From Pseudomonas lini (lineage in GTDB: Bacteria > Pseudomonadota > Gammaproteobacteria > Pseudomonadales > Pseudomonadaceae), in assembly GCF_964063345.1 (NCBI RefSeq), contig NZ_OZ061318.1, positions 372,001 to 436,000 on the forward strand: 64,000 nt of DNA. Reading direction: 5' to 3'. The notes beneath the pieces were generated by a model. The model did not search any database. It was given only the letters and a program-made list of their open reading frames with translations, and had not been told where the DNA came from. How positions within the stretch are numbered: position 1 is the stretch's first letter; every line of letters begins with the position of its first letter. Both the position numbers and the translations under genes were made by a program. This document shows positions 1 to 9,028 of this stretch, one piece after another.

Positions 1-591
1 GTCCGGCAGGTAACGCAGCACCGGCCAGGTCAGCAGGATCGCGGGAGTACCGATGACGATGAACAGCCACTGCCAACCGTGCAGCCCAAGAATCCCGTCC
101 ATGCCCAGCAAGCCGCCGGACACCGGGCCGGTGATCATCATCGCGATGGGTTGGGAAAGGATGAACAGCCCGAGGATCTTGCCGCGATGGCGGATCGGGA
201 ACCATTGGGTGATGTAGTACAGAACGCCCGGGAAGAAACCGGCTTCGGCCGCACCGAGCAGAAAGCGCATCACATAGAAGCTGTTCGGTCCCTGGACGAA
301 TGCCATGCCGATGGTGATGGCGCCCCAAGTGACCATGATCCGCGCAAACCAGCGCCGGGCGCCGAAGCGGTCGAGCATCAGGTTGCTGGGGATTTCCAGC
401 AGGAAGTAGCCAATGAAGAACAGCCCGGCACCCAGGCCATAAGCCGCGTCACCCAGGCCGATATCGGCGCCCATGTGCAGCTTGGCGAAACCTACCGCGG
501 AGCGATCTACATAGGCGATCAGGTACAGCAGGATCAGGAAGGGAATCAGTTTCAGCGTGATGCGGCGAATAAGCCGCAGTTCCTGGCTCAT
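1..591 (-). CDS. MFS transporter, anion:cation symporter type (3' end cut by window)
   Basis: This is the N-terminal 197 codons of an inner-membrane major facilitator permease; the gene runs off the left edge. The protein begins MSQELRLIRRITLKLIPFL and continues through hydrophobic helices. It carries YLIAYVDRSAVGFAKLHM in the first helix, typical of the ACS (phthalate/tartrate/sugar-acid) family, and an FFIGYFLLEIPSNLML stretch in helix 2. It is divergent from the dehydratase at 785, with a 193-bp shared promoter region. Together with the FadR-type regulator at 2731 this suggests uptake of the sugar acid that the dehydratase consumes. The substrate is inferred from neighbours and is not visible in the sequence. 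Confidence 0.88.
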   Translation of the reverse strand, partial: MSQELRLIRRITLKLIPFLILLYLIAYVDRSAVGFAKLHMGADIGLGDAAYGLGAGLFFIGYFLLEIPSNLMLDRFGARRWFARIMVTWGAITIGMAFVQGPNSFYVMRFLLGAAEAGFFPGVLYYITQWFPIRHRGKILGLFILSQPIAMMITGPVSGGLLGMDGILGLHGWQWLFIVIGTPAILLTWPVLRYLPD

Positions 592-683
592 GAGTTCGGT
601 CTCCGATTGTTGTTGTTATAGAACCTCGGGGGACGCCTCTCGCAGAAAACTGCCAGGGCCATCCCTCCGTTGAAAACGACTAT

Positions 684-696
684 ATAGTAATACTAT
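684..696. promoter_or_regulatory. Candidate FadR-family (GntR) operator 1
   Basis: ATAGTAATACTAT is a perfect odd-centred palindrome and its core TAGTAATACTA fits the TNGTNNNACNA pattern of FadR-subfamily operators. It lies in the divergent promoter region between the MFS gene and the dehydratase. The natural candidate to bind it is the regulator encoded at 2731-3450. This is inference from motif and position. Confidence 0.5.
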
Positions 697-759
697 TTAA
701 CCAACAACACTTCCAAACAGCCGAAATTGCGCTTATGTTACGCCGTAGCTCAAACAATA

Positions 760-770
760 TAGTCATACAA
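760..770. promoter_or_regulatory. Candidate FadR-family (GntR) operator 2
   Basis: TAGTCATACAA also fits TNGTNNNACNA. Its centre lies about 75 bp from that of the first site and it ends 14 bp before the dehydratase start codon, where a bound repressor would block transcription. It is less symmetric than site 1. Confidence 0.4.
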
Positions 771-784
771 TAAGAGAACAGATT

Positions 785-2521
785 ATGTCTGATAAGAAAC
801 CCACCCTGCGCTCCGCCCAATGGTTTGGCACCGCCGACAAGAACGGCTTCATGTACCGCAGCTGGATGAAGAATCAGGGCATCGCCGACCATCAGTTCCA
901 CGGCAAGCCGATCATCGGCATCTGCAACACCTGGTCGGAACTGACCCCGTGCAACGCGCATTTCCGGCAGATCGCCGAGCACGTCAAACGCGGGGTGATC
1001 GAAGCCGGCGGTTTTCCAGTGGAATTCCCGGTGTTCTCCAACGGCGAATCGAACCTGCGCCCCACTGCGATGCTTACCCGTAACCTGGCGAGCATGGACG
1101 TCGAGGAAGCGATTCGCGGTAACCCGATCGATGGCGTGGTGCTGCTCACCGGTTGCGACAAAACCACTCCGGCACTGCTGATGGGCGCGGCCAGTTGCGA
1201 CGTGCCGGCCATCGTCGTCACCGGTGGGCCGATGCTCAACGGCAAGCACAAGGGCCAGGACATCGGCTCGGGCACGGTGGTCTGGCAGCTCAGCGAACAG
1301 GTCAAGGCTGGCACCATCACCCTCGACGATTTCCTCGCGGCCGAGGGCGGCATGTCACGCTCGGCCGGCACCTGCAACACCATGGGCACGGCCTCGACCA
1401 TGGCCTGCATGGCCGAAGCACTCGGCACTTCCCTGCCCCACAACGCGGCGATTCCGGCGGTCGATGCGCGCCGTTATGTGTTGGCGCACATGTCGGGCAT
1501 GCGCGCAGTGGAGATGGTGCGTGAAGATTTGAAACTGTCGAAGATCCTGACCAAGGAAGCCTTCGAAAATGCCATCCGGGTAAACGCCGCCATCGGCGGT
1601 TCAACCAACGCGGTGATCCACTTGAAAGCCATCGCCGGGCGCATCGGTGTCGAGCTGGATCTGGATGACTGGACCCGCATCGGTCGCGGCATGCCGACCA
1701 TCGTCGACCTGCAACCGTCCGGGCGCTTCCTGATGGAAGAGTTCTACTACGCCGGCGGCTTGCCCGCGGTACTGCGTCGCCTCGGCGAAGCCAACCTGAT
1801 TCCGAACCCGAATGCCCTCACCGTTAACGGCAAAACCATCGGCGAGAACACCAAGGACGCGCCGATCTACGGTCAGGACGAAGTGATCCGCACCCTCGAC
1901 AACCCGATCCGCGCCGACGGCGGCATCTGTGTGCTGCGCGGTAACCTGGCGCCACTCGGTGCGGTGCTCAAGCCATCCGCCGCGAGTGCCGAATTGATGC
2001 AACATCGCGGGCGTGCTGTGGTGTTCGAGAACTTCGACATGTACAAGGCGCGGATCAACGATCCGGAACTGGATGTAGATGCCCATTCGATTCTGGTGAT
2101 GAAAAACTGCGGTCCGAAGGGTTATCCGGGCATGGCCGAAGTCGGCAACATGGGATTACCGGCCAAGCTGCTGGCCCAGGGCGTGACCGACATGGTGCGG
2201 ATTTCCGACGCACGCATGAGCGGCACCGCGTACGGCACTGTTGTTCTGCATGTGGCACCGGAAGCGGCGGCTGGTGGGCCTTTGGCGACAGTGAAGGAAG
2301 GCGACTGGATCGAGCTTGATTGCGCCAACGGGCGTTTGCACCTGGACATTCCGGATGCAGAGCTGGCGGCGCGCATGGCCGACCTGCAGCCGCCACAGCA
2401 ATTGATCGTGGGCGGTTATCGTCAGTTGTACATCGACCATGTGCTGCAGGCGGATCAGGGTTGCGACTTCGACTTCCTGGTTGGTTGCCGAGGGGCCGAA
2501 GTGCCGCGCCATTCTCACTAA
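785..2521 (+). CDS. IlvD/Edd-family sugar-acid dehydratase (L-arabonate dehydratase-like)
   Basis: A 578-residue dehydratase of the IlvD/Edd iron-sulphur family, which removes water from a polyhydroxy acid to give a 2-keto acid in the cytoplasm. Visible family motifs include GICNTWSELTPCN near residue 45, LTGCDKTTPALLMGA near 120, SAGTCNTMGTASTMAC near 190 and MKNCGPKGYPGMAEVGNMG near 440. Length and motifs fit the L-arabonate/D-xylonate/galactonate dehydratase branch better than the biosynthetic dihydroxy-acid dehydratase, and no ilv genes are near. An AAGAGA-type ribosome site precedes the ATG. The divergent MFS gene and the downstream FadR-type regulator make a compact catabolic locus. The exact sugar acid is unknown. 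Confidence 0.88.
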   Translation: MSDKKPTLRSAQWFGTADKNGFMYRSWMKNQGIADHQFHGKPIIGICNTWSELTPCNAHFRQIAEHVKRGVIEAGGFPVEFPVFSNGESNLRPTAMLTRNLASMDVEEAIRGNPIDGVVLLTGCDKTTPALLMGAASCDVPAIVVTGGPMLNGKHKGQDIGSGTVVWQLSEQVKAGTITLDDFLAAEGGMSRSAGTCNTMGTASTMACMAEALGTSLPHNAAIPAVDARRYVLAHMSGMRAVEMVREDLKLSKILTKEAFENAIRVNAAIGGSTNAVIHLKAIAGRIGVELDLDDWTRIGRGMPTIVDLQPSGRFLMEEFYYAGGLPAVLRRLGEANLIPNPNALTVNGKTIGENTKDAPIYGQDEVIRTLDNPIRADGGICVLRGNLAPLGAVLKPSAASAELMQHRGRAVVFENFDMYKARINDPELDVDAHSILVMKNCGPKGYPGMAEVGNMGLPAKLLAQGVTDMVRISDARMSGTAYGTVVLHVAPEAAAGGPLATVKEGDWIELDCANGRLHLDIPDAELAARMADLQPPQQLIVGGYRQLYIDHVLQADQGCDFDFLVGCRGAEVPRHSH

Positions 2522-2534
2522 TTACCACAACCCC

Positions 2535-2624
2535 TGTGGGAGCGGGCTTGCCCGCGATAGCGGTGGATCAGTCGCCATCAATGTTAAATGTGATGGCCCC
2601 ATCGCGGGCAAGCCCGCTCCCACA
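2535..2624. repeat. REP pair (inverted)
   Basis: Two copies of the Pseudomonas REP core (GTGGGAGCGGGCTTGCCCGC) face each other around about 40 bp of spacer. The pair fills the gap between the dehydratase and the regulator gene. Confidence 0.9.
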
Positions 2625-2730
2625 TATTGATCTTCATCTGAGTCAGGACTGTGCTTGCTCTGACGACCATCACTCGCCGCGCCTGCTATCATGCGCCGCA
2701 CCCCCATCGCACAGGATCGCGTCGTTCCCC

Positions 2731-3450
2731 ATGGATTACCGCAAACCCTCCGAACGCAAAAGCATGCATTCGCGCATCGTCCAGGAACTGGGCATGCAGA
2801 TCGTCTCGGGACGCTTCAAACCGGACGACAAACTGCCCGCCGAAGCCCTGCTGTGCGAGGAATACGCGGTCAGCCGGCCGGTCCTGCGCGAAGCCACCCG
2901 AGTGCTGGTCGCCAAGGGCCTGGTGTATTCCCGTCCGCGGGTCGGCACGGTGGTCAAGCAGCGCAAGGAATGGCACATGCTTGACCCGGACGTGCTGCAC
3001 TGGCTGATGCAAAGCAGCCCGCAAAATGAATTCTTTGATCTGTTGACCAGTGTGCGCAGCATCATCGAGCCGGCCGCCGCCGCGTTGGCCGCGCAGTTCG
3101 CCACCGACGAAGACATCGCCTCCATCGGTGAAGCCTACCAACGCATGGAAGCGGCACCGACCCCGGAAGCCTTGTTGCAACCGGATCTGGATTTCCATAG
3201 CCGCATCGCCGACGCGACTCATAACGACTTGCTGGCGAACCTGTGCAACATGCTGTCGGTGGCGATTGCAGAAGCCTTGAAGCATTCCAACCAACGACCG
3301 AATCTGCATGAATTGGCGATGCCACGGCACAAGGCGATCCTGACCGCTATCGAGAATCGCGATGCGCTGGGCGCACGGCATGCGACGCTGGTGCAACTGG
3401 ATGATGCGCGCAGTGCGTTGAATGTGGTGTTGGGAACCGATCCCTCATAA
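2731..3450 (+). CDS. FadR/GntR-family transcriptional regulator
   Basis: A 239-residue DNA-binding regulator. The N-terminal winged helix (about residues 10-75) has the GntR signature DKLPAEALLCEEYAVSRPVLREA, followed by a C-terminal all-helical FCD ligand domain (about 90-225) with a DLDFHSRIADATHNDLL stretch that usually holds metal or ligand residues. The start chosen is the ATG giving MDYRKPSERK; upstream in-frame codons run into the REP. It follows the dehydratase on the same strand and probably represses that gene and the MFS gene in response to the sugar acid or its keto product. Two candidate operators are at 684 and 760. Confidence 0.88.
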   Translation: MDYRKPSERKSMHSRIVQELGMQIVSGRFKPDDKLPAEALLCEEYAVSRPVLREATRVLVAKGLVYSRPRVGTVVKQRKEWHMLDPDVLHWLMQSSPQNEFFDLLTSVRSIIEPAAAALAAQFATDEDIASIGEAYQRMEAAPTPEALLQPDLDFHSRIADATHNDLLANLCNMLSVAIAEALKHSNQRPNLHELAMPRHKAILTAIENRDALGARHATLVQLDDARSALNVVLGTDPS

Positions 3451-3464
3451 CCACCACCGAACCC

Positions 3465-3556
3465 TGTGGGAGCGGGCTTGCCCGCGATGGCGGCGGATCA
3501 GTCAATACAAATGTTGAATGTTAAACCGTCATCGCGGGCAAGCCCGCTCCCACAGG
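3465..3556. repeat. REP pair (inverted)
   Basis: Inverted REP pair with about 40 bp spacer, directly between the regulator gene and the 3' end of the group II intron. Confidence 0.9.
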
Positions 3557-3574
3557 GACTGGTGTGAACATGAG

Positions 3575-5494
3575 ATCGAGTAGGAGGCGGATTTACATCC
3601 GCCGTCCTCTCACACCACCGTACGTACGGATCCGTATACGGCGGTTCAAGCTATGCGGCTAAGCCGGTTTATCGTATCCAGTACCGAGACCAACCCAAGT
3701 TGATCCCATAGCTTCTTCGGCAGCGCCTGATTCATATGAGATGCTCCCGAGCTCCACCATGGGCCTCGGCCATTGAAGGCTGATTTGCAGGCGCGAGCTT
3801 CGCTAAGCCCCAGGCGCATCAAGTTACGTGCCCTCGTTGAGGGCCGCTTCCATTGACGCCAGACGACGCAGCGAAGTTTGCGCCGCACCCAGCCGTCAAT
3901 TTCCTCAAGTGGCCGTTTGCTCTGACTGAGCTTGAAGTAGCCTGCCCACCCGCGCAGTACAGGGTTTATCCGTTCGATGACATTCGCCATCTTGTGGCCC
4001 CGCGCCCCGCGCAGCAGGTCTCTTAACCGGTCGCGCAAGCGACCCAGACTCATCGTCGCCACTCTCAGCCTCGGTTGCTGATGCCAGCTCATCCCATAAC
4101 CCAGATAGTCGCAGACCCAAGGCCGTGCTACGTGGCTCTTTTCCCGGTTCAGCGTCAGTTTCAGGCGCTGATTCAGGAAACGCCCAACACCGGCCATCAC
4201 CCGTGTGCCAGCTCGCTGGCTGCGCACATAGATGTTCGCGTCGTCGGCATAACGCACGAAGCGATGGCCTCGCCGTTCAAGTTCGCGGTCGAGTTCGTTG
4301 AGCAGGATGTTCGACAGCAACGGCGAGAGCGGGCCGCCTTGCGGCGTCCCTTCCTGCCGTCGGCTGACGAGTCCGCCCGACATCGTTCCCGCTTCGAGGT
4401 AACGACGGATCAGCGTGAGCACACGCTTGTCTTCGATTTGACGCGCCACGTAGGCCATCAGGACATCGTGGTTGACCCGATCAAAGAACTTCTCGAGATC
4501 AAGTTCCACGCACCAGCGGTGACCCGCTGCCACGTGGCCGCGAGCGGTTTCGATGGCTTGGTGAGCGCTTCTACCCCGACGAAAGCCGTAGCTGTAGTCC
4601 GAGAACAGAGGATCGAAGATTGGCGTGAGCTGTTGCAGCAGTGCCTGTTGGATCAAGCGATCCACGACGCTGGGAATACCCAGTTGCCGTGTTCCACCTT
4701 TGGGTTTGGGGATGTCAACGGCGCGTACACCCTGCGGGTGATACTCGCCGGCCAGCAACCTCACCTTGAGGGTCGGCCAATACTGTTTCACGTAGTCCGC
4801 CAAGTCGTCGACCGTCATGCCATCGGCACCCGGTGCGCCCTTGTTGCTGACCACACGTTGATACGCACGCCTAAGGTTGACCGGTGCAAGCACCCGCTCC
4901 ATCAGCGTGTCCGGCTCCGCGTTCGTCCACGTCACAGACGCCGCCGATACCTGTGCGCTGTCAGCCGTCATCCTCGGATACTGTCCGGGACTCGGAGTAA
5001 CAGTCTTCTCTTGGAGAACTTTCTGCATTTCGGTATTCAACGAGACTTTGACGCCTACTGGCGGCATAACTTGTTCAGCCCTTGGTGACGGGGTTATTCG
5101 CCACTTACTACGGCCTCGGCTGACTTCTGCACGTTCATCCCGTCGCCTCTCGACGCTCGGTAGCACTGTGGCAAACGTGCAGATCTCCCAGGGTAATTCG
5201 CGCGACCTTCCTGCTTATGCCTGTCGGATCTACGTCGCAGCGTCCCGTGCAAGTATTGGGCTTTAGGGAAACACGCCCCTTTACCCCGCTGCGCCGCCTC
5301 TATCCGCTTGCTGTTCGTCAGGCCAGCATTTTGCCTCGGGCTTCCTTCAGATTCGCGGTCACCCGCGACACCCTTGCCTCTGGCTAACACTTCCCCTTGC
5401 CGGGTGTGTAGAGGACTTTCACCTCCAAGTCACCAGCGAGGCCACCACAGCCAAGCTGGTTGCGCTTGCGCGCAACGCGCCATGCCTGGCGCAC
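3575..5494 (-). mobile_element. Group II intron (class C-like), complete
   Basis: A ~1.92-kb retroelement on the minus strand. The 5' end is GTGCGCCAGGCATGG at 5494, fitting the GUGYG intron start. The 3' end is CCTACTCGAT, ending at 3575. Domain V lies at 3615-3644: an 8-bp helix, a 2-nt CG bulge, a 5-bp helix and a GATC tetraloop. Domain VI is a hairpin at about 3586-3603. The maturase/reverse transcriptase lies between. The 5' junction is 4-5 nt past the T-run of the exporter gene's terminator, the target preference known for bacterial class C introns. Both ends and the ORF look intact, so it may be active. Exact boundaries are inferred from motifs. Confidence 0.88.
3646..5028 (-). CDS. 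ltrA: Group II intron reverse transcriptase/maturase
   Basis: A 460-residue intron-encoded protein that helps the intron splice and copies it into DNA. The reverse transcriptase domain includes GIPSVVDRLIQQAL, SYGFRRGRSAHQAI, the catalytic Asp pair in FVRYADDANIYV and EGTPQGGPLSPLLSNILL. A maturase (X) domain follows (RGWAGYFKLSQ; WRQWKRPSTRARNL). The C-terminus has no Cys-rich HNH endonuclease, as in class C introns. The start chosen gives MQKVLQEKTVTP; an open frame extends to 5166 but that part overlaps the structured intron RNA. The stop codon lies directly beside domain V. Confidence 0.92.
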   Translation of the reverse strand: MQKVLQEKTVTPSPGQYPRMTADSAQVSAASVTWTNAEPDTLMERVLAPVNLRRAYQRVVSNKGAPGADGMTVDDLADYVKQYWPTLKVRLLAGEYHPQGVRAVDIPKPKGGTRQLGIPSVVDRLIQQALLQQLTPIFDPLFSDYSYGFRRGRSAHQAIETARGHVAAGHRWCVELDLEKFFDRVNHDVLMAYVARQIEDKRVLTLIRRYLEAGTMSGGLVSRRQEGTPQGGPLSPLLSNILLNELDRELERRGHRFVRYADDANIYVRSQRAGTRVMAGVGRFLNQRLKLTLNREKSHVARPWVCDYLGYGMSWHQQPRLRVATMSLGRLRDRLRDLLRGARGHKMANVIERINPVLRGWAGYFKLSQSKRPLEEIDGWVRRKLRCVVWRQWKRPSTRARNLMRLGLSEARACKSAFNGRGPWWSSGASHMNQALPKKLWDQLGLVSVLDTINRLSRIA

Positions 5495-5498
5495 GTAT

Positions 5499-5530
5499 AA
5501 AAAAAAAGCCGCAACCAAGGTTGCGGCTTT
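5499..5530 (-). terminator. Rho-independent terminator of the RND exporter gene
   Basis: GCCGCAACC and GGTTGCGGC form a 9-bp stem (5508-5527) followed, on the minus strand, by nine T residues (5507-5499). It sits 20 bp after the exporter stop codon. The group II intron begins right behind it. Confidence 0.93.
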
Positions 5531-5547
5531 GTTGTTTCAACGACCGG

Positions 5548-7932
5548 TCAGTGAGCAAACAGCGAGTTGCCCTTCTGCCCTGCCAGTTTTTCCGGCTTGA
5601 TCAGGAACCGCGCCAGCGCTGGCAGCAGCCACAACGCGCCGAACATGTTCCAGAGCAGCATGAAGGTCAGCATCAGACCCATGTCGGCCTGGAACTTGAT
5701 CGCCGAGAAGATCCAGGTGCACACGCCGATCGCCAGGCACAGGCCGGTGAACAGTACGGCTTTACCGGTGGACTTCAGCGTCTGGTAGTACGCCTCTTGC
5801 AGCGGCAGACCCGCACGCAGGAAGCTTTCCAGACGGCTGTAGATGTAGATCCCGTAGTCCACGCCAATCCCCACCCCGAGCGCCACCACCGGCAAGGTCG
5901 CCACTTTCACGCCGATGCCCATGAACGCCATCAACGCGTTGCCGAGTACCGAAGTCAGCACCAGCGGCAACACGATACACAAGGTCGCCGCCCAGGAACG
6001 GAAGGTGATCATGCACATGGTCGCGACGCAGATGTACACCAGAACCAGAATGGTCAGTTCGGAGCGTTTGATCACCTCGTTGGTGGCTGCTTCGATCCCG
6101 GCATTACCGGCGGCAAGGATGAATTCCAGGCCTTCCTTGTTGTTGTCTTTGGCGAAGTCCTGCACCGCATGCACCGCACGGTCCAGGGTTTCAGCCTTGT
6201 GGTCGTTGAGGAACACCAGCACCGGGGCCAGGGAGCAATTGTTGTTGTACAGGCCATCGGCACGGGCGATGGAGTTGTTCAGCACGTCCGGGTTGCGCGA
6301 CAGGGTTTCCCATTTCAGGTTGCCCTCGTTCATGCCCTTGATCATCTGCTTGGACACGGTGACCAGCGAGATCGCCGACTGCACGCCCTCGGTGTTCTGC
6401 ATCTTCCACATCAGCTCGTCGATCGGCGCCATGGCCTCATAACGCGAGCAACCTTCGGACTTGGTCTTGACCATCACCACCAGCACGTCGGAACTGGTGG
6501 AATAGTTATTGATGATGAAGCTGTTGTCCTTGTTGTAACGCGAGTCCGGACGCAGTTCCGGCGCGCCTTGGTCGAGGTCGCCGATTTTCAGGTTCTGGCT
6601 GTACCAGAGGCCGCCACCAAAAGCGATCAGCGCCAGGGCAATGGAAATCGGTGCAACTTTCGGGCTGGCAAAGTTCGACAGCAGGCGCCAGAACGGATGT
6701 TCGCGGTGCGCGTCTTTTTTGCTGCGTTCGACGGCGCGTTTACTGATACCGACGTAGGAAATCGCCACCGGCAGCAGGATCAGGTTGGTAAACACGATCA
6801 CCGCCACGCCGATGGACGCGCCGATGGCCAGTTCACGAATCACGCCAATGTCGATGATCAACAGCGTGATAAAGCCCACCGCATCCGCGAGGATCGCGAT
6901 CATCCCCGGCAGAAACAACTGACGGAATGTGCGGCGTGCCGCTGTCAGCGCGTTCTCCGCCTCGCTGGACTGCAAGGCGATACCGTTGATTTTCTGCACG
7001 CCGTGGGAAATCCCGATGGCGAAGATCAGGAACGGCACCAGCATCGAGTACGGGTCAAGCCCGAAGCCGAAGAAGTGCATCAAGCCGAGCTGCCAGACCA
7101 CCGCCACCAGCGTCGTGCTCAAAACCGCCACGGTACTGCGCATGCAGTTGGTGAACCAGTACAGCAGGATCAGCGTGATGACGAAGGCGACGCCGAAGAA
7201 CATCACCACCATGACCAAGCCATCAATCAGGTCGCCGACTTTCTTGGCGAAACCGACAATGTGGATCTTCACGTTGGGGTTCTGCGCTTCGAACTTGTTG
7301 CGGATCTTGTCTTCTAGCTCGTGAGAGAACTTGCGGTAGTCCAGCGCCAGCAACTTGCCCTGGTCCTGCGGGTCCGGGTAGGACTCCAGCAGCGGGATGT
7401 CGACGATGCTCGACTTGAAGTCGTTGGCCACCAGGCGCCCGACTTGCCCGGACTTGAGCACGTTGTTGCGCAGCAGGTCGAGGCTTTGCTGGGAGCCGTT
7501 ATAGCTCTGGGGAATCACTTCACCGCCGGCGAAGCCCTCCTCCGTCACCTCGGTCCAGCGCACGCTCGGGCTCCACAGCGACTTGAGACCGGAACGGTCG
7601 ACACCGGAAATGTAGAACACCTCGTCGTTGATCTGACGCAGGGTCTCCATGTATTCCTTGGAGAAGATGTCGCCATCGGTGGCTTCCACGGAAATCCGCA
7701 CCGTGTTGCCCAGGTTCGCCAGATCGTTGCGGTGCTCCATCATTTTTTCAATGAACGGATGCTCGAGCGGAATCATTTTTTCGAAGCTGGTGGACGGCCG
7801 GATCAATGTCGCCTGCCAGAACAGGAAAACACTGACCAGCAGGCAGATGACGATGACTGCCGGGCGGTTGTTGAAAATCAGGCGTTCAAGAAATGTCGCC
7901 TTGTCCTGATGAGGAGTGCTTAAGGATGTCAT
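5548..7932 (-). CDS. RND-superfamily (MMPL-type) exporter
   Basis: A 794-residue inner-membrane protein with the two-fold RND/MMPL plan: one N-terminal helix (about 27-45), a large periplasmic loop, a block of five helices (about 225-400), a second single helix near 425, a second loop and a final helix block. The second block has GVGIGVDYGIYIYSRLE, the GxxxDY proton-relay motif. The matching place in the first block reads FAIGISHGVQKI and lacks the Asp-Tyr pair, so the halves are unequal. Relatives of this family move lipids or hydrophobic compounds; the substrate here is unknown. It lies 28 bp after the YCF48-like gene and is probably cotranscribed with it. Confidence 0.85.
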   Translation of the reverse strand: MTSLSTPHQDKATFLERLIFNNRPAVIVICLLVSVFLFWQATLIRPSTSFEKMIPLEHPFIEKMMEHRNDLANLGNTVRISVEATDGDIFSKEYMETLRQINDEVFYISGVDRSGLKSLWSPSVRWTEVTEEGFAGGEVIPQSYNGSQQSLDLLRNNVLKSGQVGRLVANDFKSSIVDIPLLESYPDPQDQGKLLALDYRKFSHELEDKIRNKFEAQNPNVKIHIVGFAKKVGDLIDGLVMVVMFFGVAFVITLILLYWFTNCMRSTVAVLSTTLVAVVWQLGLMHFFGFGLDPYSMLVPFLIFAIGISHGVQKINGIALQSSEAENALTAARRTFRQLFLPGMIAILADAVGFITLLIIDIGVIRELAIGASIGVAVIVFTNLILLPVAISYVGISKRAVERSKKDAHREHPFWRLLSNFASPKVAPISIALALIAFGGGLWYSQNLKIGDLDQGAPELRPDSRYNKDNSFIINNYSTSSDVLVVMVKTKSEGCSRYEAMAPIDELMWKMQNTEGVQSAISLVTVSKQMIKGMNEGNLKWETLSRNPDVLNNSIARADGLYNNNCSLAPVLVFLNDHKAETLDRAVHAVQDFAKDNNKEGLEFILAAGNAGIEAATNEVIKRSELTILVLVYICVATMCMITFRSWAATLCIVLPLVLTSVLGNALMAFMGIGVKVATLPVVALGVGIGVDYGIYIYSRLESFLRAGLPLQEAYYQTLKSTGKAVLFTGLCLAIGVCTWIFSAIKFQADMGLMLTFMLLWNMFGALWLLPALARFLIKPEKLAGQKGNSLFAH

Positions 7933-7960
7933 AGACCCGCCTTCTTATTATTTGCCCGGC

Positions 7961-9028
7961 TCATTTGGACGACCCGTTTTTTCCATTCTCTGCGCCGGTG
8001 GACGAAGTGACGCGAACACCACCCTGTCCAGCCAGAATCAGATTGCCGTTGCCTGCCGCCGTCACCGCCGAAACGGAAATGCGATCCGGACGGTTGAACA
8101 CGCTGAAGGTTTCGCCGTCGTCGGTGCTGCGAATAATGCTGCCGCCGTTGCCGACGATCACGATGGAACCATCGTCGAGCAGCGTGGCACCGGACAGACC
8201 GAACTCCAGCGCGCCGCGTGCAGCCTTGAGTTCGACCTGCTCCCAAGTACTGCCGAAATCCGTGGAACGGTAGAGATTGCCGCGCAACCCATAGGCCAGC
8301 AGCGTGGCCGGTTGCGCAGTGCCGATCACACCGAACAGCGAGCCTTCATAGGGGCCCTCAAGCTTTTCCCAGGTCTGCCCATCATCGGCGGAGCGGAACA
8401 TGCTGCCCTGCTCACCTACGATGAAAATGCCGGAATCCTTGACCGCGGCAATGGCGTTGAGGTGGTACTGGTCTTCGTTGTCCAGGCGATCGCTGACGTT
8501 TTCCCAGTTTTTACCGCCGTCGGTGGTTTCCAACAAGGCACCGTAAGCGCCCACGGCAACTCCGCTGTTAACGTCCTTGAACCAGACGTCGAGCAGCGGC
8601 GATTCGCGTGTCAGGTCTTCGAATTGTTTGGTCCAGGTGATGCCGCCGTCTTCGCTGGCAAGGATCTGCGCATCATGGCCAACGGCCCAGCCGTGTTTGT
8701 CATCGACAAAAAACACTGCCGTCAGCAGTTGCCGGGTCGGCACCTTGGCCTGGGTCCAGGTTGCGCCCTGGTCATCGGAATACAGAATGTGCCCGCGATC
8801 GCCGACCGCCACCAGGCGTTTGCCGGCGTGTACGACATCGAGCATCAGGCCTTTGCTGGCCTTGGCGGATTCAACGGAATAAACCACATCGGTGGCCGAC
8901 GCGGCAGCGGCCAGCGCGGGCGCCGACAGCACGGTACAGCCCAACAGCGAGAGCGCTGTAGCCAGCAACGCGAACCTGCGTAACGCCGGCGGGCGGCCAA
9001 TACTCACACCCATGACAGGCTCACTCAT
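7961..9028 (-). CDS. YCF48-related / BNR-repeat periplasmic protein
   Basis: A 355-residue predicted exported beta-propeller. The N-terminus has a hydrophobic signal (FALLATALSLLGCTVLSAPALA). The body holds repeated Asp-box motifs such as SDDQGATWTQ, SEDGGITWTK, TTDGGKNWEN, SADDGQTWEK, STDFGSTWEQ and STDDGETFSV, as in YCF48/HCF136-type proteins. A GGAAGG ribosome site precedes the ATG. In Pseudomonas this gene type is usually next to an RND/MMPL exporter, as here, so it may be a periplasmic partner. The DUF1329 and DUF1302 genes often found in such clusters are absent; upstream is a gene-free repeat region. Confidence 0.85.
   Translation of the reverse strand: MSEPVMGVSIGRPPALRRFALLATALSLLGCTVLSAPALAAAASATDVVYSVESAKASKGLMLDVVHAGKRLVAVGDRGHILYSDDQGATWTQAKVPTRQLLTAVFFVDDKHGWAVGHDAQILASEDGGITWTKQFEDLTRESPLLDVWFKDVNSGVAVGAYGALLETTDGGKNWENVSDRLDNEDQYHLNAIAAVKDSGIFIVGEQGSMFRSADDGQTWEKLEGPYEGSLFGVIGTAQPATLLAYGLRGNLYRSTDFGSTWEQVELKAARGALEFGLSGATLLDDGSIVIVGNGGSIIRSTDDGETFSVFNRPDRISVSAVTAAGNGNLILAGQGGVRVTSSTGAENGKNGSSK

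Noticed and set aside
5094-5390. 98-codon frame upstream of the reverse transcriptase
   Set aside because: It falls in the structured 5' RNA domains of the group II intron and has no protein-like features.
5308-7317. 669-codon open frame on the plus strand
   Set aside because: It overlaps the intron 5' region, the terminator and the RND exporter gene in antisense. Composition (His, Gln, Arg rich) is that of a shadow frame.
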